Below are positions 25,508-33,684 of a stretch of 64,000 nt of DNA, piece by piece; the stretch's first letter is position 1; every line of letters begins with the position of its first letter. The translations under genes and the position numbers were made by a program. The stretch is from NCBI RefSeq assembly GCF_947254095.1, contig NZ_CAMYBV010000009.1:22231-86230 (forward strand), read 5' to 3'. Origin of the DNA: an uncultured Mobiluncus sp. (GTDB taxonomy: Bacteria > Actinomycetota > Actinomycetes > Actinomycetales > Actinomycetaceae). The notes under the pieces were generated by a model that ran no database searches, had not been told where the DNA came from, and saw nothing but the letters and a program-made list of their open reading frames with translations.

Positions 25508-27349
25508 ATGAGCGAACCAGAAACAAAATCCATGGGAGCCTATGGCCCCGAGGAGACCCCCAATGAAATTGATCCCGCAGCGCGCGGCGAAGTCATGACT
25601 GGTGCGAAAGCTGTCATTCGTACTCTGGAGGAACTGGGCGTAACCGATATTTTCGGGATTCCCGGTGGGGCGATTCTCTCCACTTTCGATCCGCTGTATG
25701 ACTCCCAGAAACTGAACTTCGTGCTGACCCGCCACGAGCAGGGCGCCGCTCACGCTGCCGAGGGCTACGCGAAATCCACCGGGAAAACCGGGGTAGCGCT
25801 GGTGACTTCCGGACCGGCCGCCACGAACCTTCTGACCGGTCTGGCTGACGCCATGATGGATTCGGTCCCGATGGTTGCGATAACCGGCCAGGTCGGAGCG
25901 GAATCAATCGGCACCGATGCCTTCCAGGAATCCGACATCGTGGGCGCGTCCATGCCCCTGACGAAACACAGTTTCCTGGTGACGCGCCCCCAGGACATTC
26001 CCTCCCGCCTAGCGGAGGCCTTCTTCATCGCTTCCTCCGGGCGACCCGGACCAGTTTTGGTGGACATCACGAAAACAGCCCAGAACAAAAAAATGGCCTT
26101 TACCTGGCCTCCGCCGGTGGAGCTACCCGGATACAAACTGCCTGGCAAGCCTTCCAAACAGCAGGTCGCGGCGGCAGCCACCGAAATCGCGGGGGCGCGT
26201 CGACCGGTGCTATATATCGGCGGCGGGATAATTGCCGCCGACGCGACCTCGGAGCTGAAAGAATTAGCTGATGCCACTGGGGCTCCCGTAGTCACCACCC
26301 TGACTGCGCGCGGAGCCTTCCCCGATGATTCACCGCAGCACATGGGAATGCCGGGGATGCACGGTTGCGTGTCTGCAGTGCTGTCGATGCAGCAGGCGGA
26401 CCTGCTGATTGCGCTCGGTACGCGTTTCGATGACCGGGTCACCGGGGACGTGAAATCCTTTGCTCCTCACGCCAAGGTTATCCATGTTGATATCGATGCG
26501 GCCGAAATCTCAAAGATTCGTCAAGCCGATGTCCCTATTGTGGGGGATTTGAAAGAAGTCGTCGCGGCGCTGCTGCGGGCACTGCCCCAAGCCTACAAAC
26601 AGTATGGCCGGCCGGACTTGACCCCGTGGATGAAGTCCTTGACCAAACTGAAAGATAAGTACCCCGCGTACTTCGACGATACGTTGGACGGACTGGTCAG
26701 CCCGCAAAAGGCTATCAAGGTGCTGGACGAGGTCAGCGACGACGACGCGATTGTGGTCACCGGGGTCGGTCAGCATCAGATGTGGGCGTCCCAGTTCATG
26801 ACCTACCGTTACCCGCGCACCTACATTTCGTCGTGCGGCTTGGGAACAATGGGATTCGGCGTCCCTGCCGCGATGGGTGCAAAAGTCGCCAATCCAGATC
26901 GGGAAGTCTGGCTCATTGACGGAGACGGCTCGTTCCAGATGACGAACCAGGAACTGGCCACCTGCACCCAAATGCATATCCCGATAAAGGTGCTGCTCAT
27001 CAACAACTCCTCGCTGGGGATGGTGCGCCAATGGCAGACCTTGTTCTATAACGAACGCTATTCTCAGACCGACCTGCATGACGGAGCTCGTAACCTCGAC
27101 GAGGCTAACCGGGTGGGGATCCCCGATTTCATGTTCTTGGCGAAAGCCTACGGAGCTGAGGGAATCCGGGTAACCGACCCGAAAGACTTGCGAAAAGCCC
27201 TAGAGAAAGCTCACCAGATTGACGACCGTCCGGTCGTGGTCGAGGTGCTGGTCAGCCCCGATGCCATGGTGTTCCCGATGGTTCCCGCCGGGCAGACCAA
27301 CGACAAAGTCATTTACGCCCCTGACAAGACTGTGACCTGGGAGGACTAA
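25508..27349 (+). CDS. ilvB: Acetolactate synthase large subunit
   Basis: ThDP- and FAD-dependent enzyme that makes acetolactate or acetohydroxybutyrate, the first common step of valine, leucine and isoleucine synthesis. Visible are FGIPGGAILSTFDPLYD, the catalytic Glu in TRHEQGAAHAAEGYA, and the ThDP-metal motif from GDGSFQMTNQELATC to NNSSLGMVRQWQ. Length (613) is normal. It begins the ilvB-ilvN-ilvC-exporter-leuB run; the 198-276 base upstream region shows no clear leader peptide of Ile/Val/Leu codons. Confidence 0.96.
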   Translation: MSEPETKSMGAYGPEETPNEIDPAARGEVMTGAKAVIRTLEELGVTDIFGIPGGAILSTFDPLYDSQKLNFVLTRHEQGAAHAAEGYAKSTGKTGVALVTSGPAATNLLTGLADAMMDSVPMVAITGQVGAESIGTDAFQESDIVGASMPLTKHSFLVTRPQDIPSRLAEAFFIASSGRPGPVLVDITKTAQNKKMAFTWPPPVELPGYKLPGKPSKQQVAAAATEIAGARRPVLYIGGGIIAADATSELKELADATGAPVVTTLTARGAFPDDSPQHMGMPGMHGCVSAVLSMQQADLLIALGTRFDDRVTGDVKSFAPHAKVIHVDIDAAEISKIRQADVPIVGDLKEVVAALLRALPQAYKQYGRPDLTPWMKSLTKLKDKYPAYFDDTLDGLVSPQKAIKVLDEVSDDDAIVVTGVGQHQMWASQFMTYRYPRTYISSCGLGTMGFGVPAAMGAKVANPDREVWLIDGDGSFQMTNQELATCTQMHIPIKVLLINNSSLGMVRQWQTLFYNERYSQTDLHDGARNLDEANRVGIPDFMFLAKAYGAEGIRVTDPKDLRKALEKAHQIDDRPVVVEVLVSPDAMVFPMVPAGQTNDKVIYAPDKTVTWED

Positions 27350-27351
27350 AA

Positions 27352-27855
27352 ATGAATATGACGCATACCCTGTCGGTGCTTGTCGAAAACAAGCCTGGCG
27401 TTTTGACCCGCGTGGCGGCGCTGTTTGCCCGCCGTGCCTTTAACATTCAATCCCTCGCGGTGGGAGAAACTGAGAAACCGGAGATTTCGCGCATCACCAT
27501 CGTGGTCGATGTTTCTGAAGTGTCCCTGGAACAGGTCACGAAACAGCTGAACAAGCTGGTGAACGTGCTGAAAATCGTGGAGTTAGATCCCGAACGAGCC
27601 GTCGAGAGAGAACTCATGCTCATCAAAGTTTCGGCTGACGACACGAATCGAACCGCGGTACTCCAGATTGTGGACCTGTTCCGCGCGCATGTCGTGGACG
27701 TGTCGCGAGGCACCCTGGTCATCGAATCCATTGGTTCCCCAGCGAAACACGCGGCTTTGTTGCGCGAGTTGGAGCCGTACGGAGTTCGGGAAATCGTCCA
27801 ATCGGGCAACGTCGCGATTGGCCGCGGCTCGAAGTCCATCACCGATCAAATTTAG
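27352..27855 (+). CDS. ilvN: Acetolactate synthase small subunit
   Basis: Regulatory subunit giving valine feedback control. An ACT domain at residues ~5-78 begins HTLSVLVENKPGVLTRVAALF and includes FNIQSLAVG. The C-terminal ALS_ss_C domain follows. It starts two bases after the ilvB stop. The 167-residue length is standard. Confidence 0.95.
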   Translation: MNMTHTLSVLVENKPGVLTRVAALFARRAFNIQSLAVGETEKPEISRITIVVDVSEVSLEQVTKQLNKLVNVLKIVELDPERAVERELMLIKVSADDTNRTAVLQIVDLFRAHVVDVSRGTLVIESIGSPAKHAALLRELEPYGVREIVQSGNVAIGRGSKSITDQI

Positions 27856-27951
27856 GGGCAAATTAACCGGATTTTGCCTACTCTTTGCACGGAAAAACAC
27901 CCTATATCTTTTTCAACGAAACACCTCTACAATTAATTAAGGAGAAAAATC

Positions 27952-28980
27952 ATGGCGGAAGTTTATTACGAAGACGACGCTGACCTGTCGCTCATTCAGT
28001 CTCAGAAGGTGGCCGTAATTGGTTACGGCTCGCAGGGGCATGCCCATGCACTAAACCTGCGCGATTCTGGGGTCGACGTGGTCGTGGGCTTGCGCGAAAG
28101 CTCTTCCTCCCGGGCGAAAGCCGAGGAACAGGGCTTGACGGTGAAAACCGTGGCAGATGCCGTGAAAGAAGCCGACGTAGTCATGATTCTGTTGCCCGAC
28201 CAGGTGCAGAGCAAGGTCTATTCCGCCGAAATCGAGCCGAACCTGAAGCCGAACGCCGCTCTGTTCTTTGCCCACGGGTTCAACATCCGTTTCGGATACA
28301 TCAAGCCCGGCCCCGGCCACGACGTGTGCATGGTGGCTCCCAAGGGTCCGGGGCACGTGGTGCGCCGTACTTTCGTTGCCGGTCAGGGCGTCCCCGACGT
28401 TATCGCGGTGGAATGTGACGCATCCGGACGCGCTTGGGAACTGACAAAGTCCTACGCGAAAGGCATCGGTGGGACCCGCGCTGGTGTCATCAAGACGACC
28501 TTCACCGAAGAAACGGAAACCGACCTTTTCGGCGAACAAAACGTGCTGTGCGGCGGTCTGTCCAAACTGATTCAATACGGTTTTGAAACCCTGGTTGAGG
28601 CCGGATATCAGCCCGAAATCGCCTATTTCGAGGTGTGCCACGAGATGAAGTTGATTGTGGACCTCATCAACGAAGGCGGTCTGTCCAAGATGCGCTGGTC
28701 GATTTCCGACACCGCCGAATACGGCGACTACGTCTCTGGGCCGCGCGTCATCACCCCCGACGTGAAGGAACACATGAAGGGCGTCCTAGCGGACATTCAA
28801 AACGGCAGCTTTGCCAAGCGCTTCATGGACGACCAGAACTCCGGTGCCGCCGAGTTCAAGCGCCTGCGCGCCGAGGGCGAAGGCCACCAAATCGAGAAGG
28901 TCGGCCTGGAACTGCGCAAGATGTTTACCTGGAACACCAACAACGACACCGATTATGTGGAGGGCCACGCCGCTCGCTAA
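27952..28980 (+). CDS. ilvC: Ketol-acid reductoisomerase (NADP+), class I
   Basis: Mg2+ and NADPH-dependent enzyme converting acetolactate to dihydroxyisovalerate. The Rossmann loop is GYGSQGHAHA, with RESSSSR at the cofactor phosphate site indicating NADPH. Metal ligands lie in TDLFGEQ and in EVCHEMKLIVDLINEGG. Length of 342 marks the short class I form. A 96-base gap follows ilvN; ribosome site AAGGAG precedes ATG. Confidence 0.96.
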   Translation: MAEVYYEDDADLSLIQSQKVAVIGYGSQGHAHALNLRDSGVDVVVGLRESSSSRAKAEEQGLTVKTVADAVKEADVVMILLPDQVQSKVYSAEIEPNLKPNAALFFAHGFNIRFGYIKPGPGHDVCMVAPKGPGHVVRRTFVAGQGVPDVIAVECDASGRAWELTKSYAKGIGGTRAGVIKTTFTEETETDLFGEQNVLCGGLSKLIQYGFETLVEAGYQPEIAYFEVCHEMKLIVDLINEGGLSKMRWSISDTAEYGDYVSGPRVITPDVKEHMKGVLADIQNGSFAKRFMDDQNSGAAEFKRLRAEGEGHQIEKVGLELRKMFTWNTNNDTDYVEGHAAR

Positions 28981-29007
28981 TCACCTAGCACAGAAGATAA
29001 GGACATC

Positions 29008-29976
29008 ATGATGAAAAAGTTAATCCCCATTTTAGCGTTGGCTTCAGTTTGCGCTGCGTGGGGGTCAACTTTTTTCATGATAAAGGATCATGTTTTGGAT
29101 GAAATTCCGGCTTCTGACTTCCTGACCGTGCGCTTTATTCTTGCGGCTCTGATTGCTTGCGCGTTGTGGTTTCGGGAACTGCGCACGGCGGGATGGAAGA
29201 CGCTGGCTCTCGGCTTCGGGGCGGGGGTCCTCTACGGTTTGGGTCAACTCGCGCAAACGTGGGGATTAAACCTGACCTCTCCGGCTACCTCGGGATTCAT
29301 CACCGCCATGTCCATAGTCTTTGTGCCTTTCGTGGCGTTGATTCTGTTCCAGGAACGTTTCAAGCCAATTACCTGGCTGTGGATGCTACTGGCCGCTCTC
29401 GGCTTGGCAGCACTGTCCCTGCAAGGGTGGTCCTTTGGCCTTGGCGAGTTGATAACCCTGCTGGGAGCGCTATTCTTTGCCATCCAGGTGGCCTCTCTCG
29501 GCGTAATCGCGCCGGGACGTCCCGCGGGAGCGCTGGCAGCCATGCAGATGGTGGGAACCGCGGCGGTGAACGCTGTTCCGGCGCTTTCGGATGGGGAACT
29601 CACCCTGCCGTCCAACGGTGCTGTCTGGGCCAGCCTCATCTATATGGTTCTGGTTTGTGCCGTGGGCGCTCTGTTTGTCCAGACCTGGGCACAAGCGCGG
29701 ATGTCCTCCACCGAGGCGGCCTTGATTATGGCCTGTGAACCGCTCTTTGCCACCCTTTTTTCGGTAGTGTTCAGCGGGGAAGCCCTGACGTGGCGGCTCC
29801 TGGTGGGCGGGACTCTCATCATGGTGGCGATTGTGGCGGCGCAACTGGTCGGGGTCCATCCCGATGCAGAGAAGCCAGTTCCGGACGACAGCCGCAAAAC
29901 TGTCCCTTTACCCGAGAACCAGACCAGGAAAACTGCCGATTTTAGACATAAAAAGAAAGTAGGAGTTACGTTATGA
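29008..29976 (+). CDS. DMT-family transporter (EamA), candidate amino-acid exporter
   Basis: 322 residues with ten predicted helices in two EamA repeats. The opening CAAWGSTFFMIKD is the canonical DMT start, and GEALTWRLLVGGTLIM closes the second repeat. The last ~45 residues are a hydrophilic, lysine-rich tail. It sits 27 bases after ilvC and overlaps leuB by four bases, so it is embedded in the branched-chain operon. Export of a branched-chain amino acid or a keto-acid intermediate is a reasonable inference, not shown. Confidence 0.8.
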   Translation: MMKKLIPILALASVCAAWGSTFFMIKDHVLDEIPASDFLTVRFILAALIACALWFRELRTAGWKTLALGFGAGVLYGLGQLAQTWGLNLTSPATSGFITAMSIVFVPFVALILFQERFKPITWLWMLLAALGLAALSLQGWSFGLGELITLLGALFFAIQVASLGVIAPGRPAGALAAMQMVGTAAVNAVPALSDGELTLPSNGAVWASLIYMVLVCAVGALFVQTWAQARMSSTEAALIMACEPLFATLFSVVFSGEALTWRLLVGGTLIMVAIVAAQLVGVHPDAEKPVPDDSRKTVPLPENQTRKTADFRHKKKVGVTL

Positions 29977-31025
29977 CGAGCATTGATTTGGCCTTGATTC
30001 CCGGGGATGGCATCGGTCACGAGGTCGTTCCCGAGGCCGTGAAGGTCCTCAAAAAGGTCCTGGAGGGTGCGGGCGTTGGCTTGAAAACCACCCTCTACGA
30101 TTTGGGGGCGGCTCGTTACCATCGCGACGGAGTCATTTTGGATGAAGCCACGGAACAAGCCCTACGCTACCACGATGCAATCTTGCTGGGGGCGGTAGGC
30201 GATCCCTCGGTGCAGTCTGGAGTGCTGGAACGCGGGCTACTGTTGAAACTGCGATTTGACTTTGACCACTACGTGAATCTGCGCCCTTCCAAGTACTATC
30301 CGGGCGTGCCGACCCCGCTGGCGAATCCCGGCAACATCGATTTTGTGGTGGTGCGCGAAGGCACGGAAGGCCTGTACTGCGGTAACGGCGGGGTGTTGCG
30401 TCAGGGCACACCGCACGAGATTGCCACCGAAGTGTCCGTGAACACGCGTCTCGGCGTGGAGCGGGTCGTGCGTTACGCTTTTGCGCAGGCTCAGGCGCGG
30501 CGCCAGCATCTGACTTACGTGCACAAGCACAATGTGCTGGTCAACGCCGGGCACCTGTGGCGCCGTTGCGTGGAGGAAGTCGGGGAGGAATTTCCAGAAG
30601 TCAAAGTCGATTATTTGCACGTCGATGCGGCCACGATTTTCCTGGTCACGAACCCGGCCCGGTTTGACGTAATCGTGACTGATAACCTGTTTGGCGACAT
30701 CTTGACCGATGAAGCCGGGGCAATCACCGGCGGTATCGGCTTGGCGGCGTCGGGAAACATCAACCCGGAAAAAACCTTCCCCTCCATGTTTGAACCCGTC
30801 CACGGCTCCGCCCCAGACATCGCTGGCCAGGGCAAAGCCGACCCGACCGCCACTATTGCGAGTCTGGTGCTGATGCTCAACCACCTGGAATATCCCCAGT
30901 TGGCGGCGAACATCCAACGCGCTATCGATGCGGATATGGCCGACCGCGCCGCCGCGTCTGCGACCGGGACACCCCTGGTACGCACCACCAGCGAAATCGG
31001 CGACGCGATAGCCGCCGCTCTCTAG
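29973..31025 (+). CDS. leuB: 3-isopropylmalate dehydrogenase
   Basis: NAD-dependent oxidative decarboxylase of leucine synthesis; homologues also act on methylmalate in the citramalate route. Motifs are IPGDGIGHEVVPEAVKVL at the N-terminus, the substrate arginines in ERGLLLKLRF and FVVVREGTEGLYCG, and EPVHGSAPDIAGQGKADP near the C-terminus. The start overlaps the stop of the exporter gene (ATGA). The presence of cimA in the window makes the second role plausible. Confidence 0.94.
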   Translation: MTSIDLALIPGDGIGHEVVPEAVKVLKKVLEGAGVGLKTTLYDLGAARYHRDGVILDEATEQALRYHDAILLGAVGDPSVQSGVLERGLLLKLRFDFDHYVNLRPSKYYPGVPTPLANPGNIDFVVVREGTEGLYCGNGGVLRQGTPHEIATEVSVNTRLGVERVVRYAFAQAQARRQHLTYVHKHNVLVNAGHLWRRCVEEVGEEFPEVKVDYLHVDAATIFLVTNPARFDVIVTDNLFGDILTDEAGAITGGIGLAASGNINPEKTFPSMFEPVHGSAPDIAGQGKADPTATIASLVLMLNHLEYPQLAANIQRAIDADMADRAAASATGTPLVRTTSEIGDAIAAAL

Positions 31026-31123
31026 GGCTGGTGACCACGAATCCTCGAAAACCCCGAAAATCCTCGGCACCACGTGCCTCGAACCACTCTTACCTATCAA
31101 CAACCCAATGAAAGAAGAACAAC

Positions 31124-32251
31124 ATGAGTAACCTCGAAGAACTCGCGAAACAGCCGCTGCCTAACGCCAATGAACTGGCGGGGCGATTCCCGCACCAGCC
31201 TCATGCCCATAGGGCCGACGAAGCCACCTACCGTGAGGTGATGGAAAAACTCGCTTTCGGCCAATCCTTTAGCGATTACATGGCACACGCCCTGTGGACC
31301 AAGGACGGCGGCTGGCAGGAAAAGGATTTGCGTCCCTATGGGCCACTGCCGGTGTATCCGGGAACCTCGGTACTGCATTACGGTCAGGAGGTTTTTGAGG
31401 GATTAAAGGCGTACCGCCGGGCAGACAACACGATTTGGCTGTTCCGTCCCGCTTTCAACGCAAACCGTTTCAATCAGTCCGCACGCCGCATGGCGCTACC
31501 GGAAATCCCGGTAGAGGACTTCGTGGGATCTTGCGTGGATTTGGTGCGTGCCGATGCCCGCTGGGTGCCCGTCAAAGATGGCGCCACCCTGTATCTGCGC
31601 CCCTTTATGTATGCCTCGGAGTCTTTCCTGGGGGTGCATCCGGCTCACGAGGTGACCTACCTCAATATCGGTTCGCCGTCAGGGCCCTACTTCGACAACG
31701 GTTTTTCACCAGTTTCGATTTATGTGTCTGAGGATTACCACCGCGCCGGACCGGGCGGTACCGGTGAAGCCAAGACTTCCGGTAACTACGCGGCGTCTTT
31801 GCAGCCCCAAGAGATTGCGGCGGAAAAGGGCTACGCGCAGGTGTGCTTCCTGGACGGCGAAACGAACACCTATATCGACGAACTGGGCGGCATGAACGTC
31901 TTTGTAGTGTATCGCGACGGCAAAGTGGCGACCCCGCAGCTCACGGGGTGCATCTTAGAGGGCGGCACCCGCGGTGCGATTATTCAGGTTCTGGCTGACG
32001 AGGGTATTACCGTCAGCGAGGAACGCATCGCCCTGCACCAGCTGTTGGACGACATTCGCTCCGGTAAAGTCGCCGAGTTCCTGGCTTGCGGGACGGCCGC
32101 AGTCGTGACCCCGATTGGCAAACTCGGCGGGAAAGACTTTGAGCTGGAGGTTCCCACCGGCCCGATGACCAAGCACATCCACGACATCATCACCGGCATT
32201 CAGTGGGGACGCCGCGAGGATCCCCACGGCTGGTGCTACCGGGTGCTGTAG
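31124..32251 (+). CDS. ilvE: Branched-chain amino acid aminotransferase
   Basis: Class IV PLP enzyme that performs the last step of leucine, isoleucine and valine synthesis. Long (375-residue) type as in mycobacteria. Visible segments are YGQEVFEGLKAYRR, RPFMYASESFLGV, GTGEAKTSGNYAASL, and INVF-type strand YIDELGGMNVFVVY. It follows leuB after 98 bases on the same strand; ribosome site GAAAGAAG precedes ATG. Co-transcription with the ilv run is likely but not certain. Confidence 0.95.
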   Translation: MSNLEELAKQPLPNANELAGRFPHQPHAHRADEATYREVMEKLAFGQSFSDYMAHALWTKDGGWQEKDLRPYGPLPVYPGTSVLHYGQEVFEGLKAYRRADNTIWLFRPAFNANRFNQSARRMALPEIPVEDFVGSCVDLVRADARWVPVKDGATLYLRPFMYASESFLGVHPAHEVTYLNIGSPSGPYFDNGFSPVSIYVSEDYHRAGPGGTGEAKTSGNYAASLQPQEIAAEKGYAQVCFLDGETNTYIDELGGMNVFVVYRDGKVATPQLTGCILEGGTRGAIIQVLADEGITVSEERIALHQLLDDIRSGKVAEFLACGTAAVVTPIGKLGGKDFELEVPTGPMTKHIHDIITGIQWGRREDPHGWCYRVL

Positions 32252-32265
32252 TCTAAACGGTTAAT

Positions 32266-33075
32266 ATGGACGATACCTTAGAGGTCGCATTTATTTCGCA
32301 TTCTGACGCCAGCCAGGGAAATATCCTTTCCGATTCCGAGAGACAGGAATTTGTCGGGCTATTTGCTGGCTGGAGTGAAGAATGCTTGGATTACGAAGAG
32401 AACCGGTGCGCTCCTTGGTATTACCATCCGGAGGAACCTTGGTCACGAGACATTCCTAACTTGCTTTCGTGGGTTTACGTAACTTTCCCGGAATCGCAAA
32501 AGCCTCCGTTCGCACTGCTGTTTGCGGCGATGTCGCATTGTGTGCGGCTGGTGAAGTCTGCCACCGTCGATGGAGTATTCATAAGGGTTGGTTCGTTTGA
32601 GTTTTCCCTCGGCAAGCAAACCGTGTCCTATGGACAATTACCGACAGAGACGAGTTCAGCTATGTCGCGGCTGCAGCGGTTCGTCGGTGCGGTTATCCCG
32701 CGGGTGATTTTTCCAGATGTCAGGGGAGAATCGTATCTCGAAATCATTGCAGAGAACTTCCGCAAGCCGCAACAAGCGACGGTAACCATCGAATATGCCG
32801 ACCAAACTGTTGAACCGTTTTGGGATATATTTTCCGAACTTGTCCAACACCAGGAAAAGCACATATTTTATTGTTCCGAAACCGCCTCGTGCAATCAGGC
32901 GGCGTCGAGCACGCCACGTCAGGCTAGCCCGAGTTCGAGACAATCTGATTCACGACAGGTCAAAGTGGACGTTTGGGATCCCATAGTAATCGGGAGGCTG
33001 ACGCGGATTATTTTCCAAGCTCTGCATTTAGCTAACATCTCGTATCCTCTAGCCATAACTATTGAAAAATGCTAG
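32266..33075 (+). CDS. Hypothetical protein
   Basis: 269 residues, not recognised. The sequence is acidic and aromatic in the first half (DYEENRCAPWYYHPEEPW) and has no signal peptide or convincing transmembrane segment. A Ser/Gln/Arg-rich linker (about residues 210-232) separates the main body from a C-terminal ~35 residues. It begins 14 bases after ilvE, so it may be read through from that gene, and it ends before a strong inverted repeat. Codon use is less GC-biased than in ilvE. Confidence 0.6.
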   Translation: MDDTLEVAFISHSDASQGNILSDSERQEFVGLFAGWSEECLDYEENRCAPWYYHPEEPWSRDIPNLLSWVYVTFPESQKPPFALLFAAMSHCVRLVKSATVDGVFIRVGSFEFSLGKQTVSYGQLPTETSSAMSRLQRFVGAVIPRVIFPDVRGESYLEIIAENFRKPQQATVTIEYADQTVEPFWDIFSELVQHQEKHIFYCSETASCNQAASSTPRQASPSSRQSDSRQVKVDVWDPIVIGRLTRIIFQALHLANISYPLAITIEKC

Positions 33076-33124
33076 CCTCCTAGGCCGCAAATAATGTTTT
33101 CGCGCCTGCGTCTACGACAACGAA

Positions 33125-33160
33125 GTGTTTCCAGATAGAACGACGTCTATCTGGAAACAC
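33125..33160. terminator. Perfect 15-bp inverted repeat between convergent genes
   Basis: GTGTTTCCAGATAGA and TCTATCTGGAAACAC are perfectly complementary around ACGACG. It lies between the stops of the hypothetical gene (+) and the DUF4870 gene (-). There is no clear T-run on either side, so it may be a bidirectional terminator or a different palindromic element. Confidence 0.6.
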
Positions 33161-33172
33161 CAAAATCAGCAA

Positions 33173-33529
33173 TCAACTCAGAATGGGCAGCTGGAAGGGG
33201 TAGATGTAGACCTGCTGGTTGGAGGCAGCGATGGCTCCGCGGATGCTGTGCCACAAGGTCAGGGCGAACACTGCCAGCCACAGAACCAGAGCCAGCGGAA
33301 TTAACAGGATGGTAAAGAAAGCAATCCACCCGGCGATACCAGCAATCCACATGGCGACGTTAAAGTTAAACGCTCCAGCCGCAGCGACGCGCACTGCCGG
33401 GGAACTGTCCTTTTTCACCAACCAGACGATGAGCGGTCCCAGGAATGACAGCCAGCCGGCGGAAACGGCCATAGCAATGAGGACTGAAAGATGAGCGAAC
33501 ATCGCCCACAAACGTTCATTTTCATTCAC
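33173..33529 (-). CDS. DUF4870 domain membrane protein
   Basis: 118-residue protein with three hydrophobic segments. The family opening NENERLWAMFAHLSVLI and the loop LVKKDSSPAVRVAAAGAFNF match DUF4870 (Tic20-like small membrane proteins). Function is unknown. It stands alone between two intergenic regions. Confidence 0.78.
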   Translation of the reverse strand: MNENERLWAMFAHLSVLIAMAVSAGWLSFLGPLIVWLVKKDSSPAVRVAAAGAFNFNVAMWIAGIAGWIAFFTILLIPLALVLWLAVFALTLWHSIRGAIAASNQQVYIYPFQLPILS

Positions 33530-33684
33530 TCGAATATTTTTTCATACCACTGGATACAGCTGCAACCGGAAACATAATTCCCCAAATTTGGAACCTTTCC
33601 TTCCACCACCGACCCCTTAAAAATAATTCAGAGATGGGGCCTAAGCGCCAGGAAAAATCCGCTAGTGGTGAGACTTAGCTGAGC

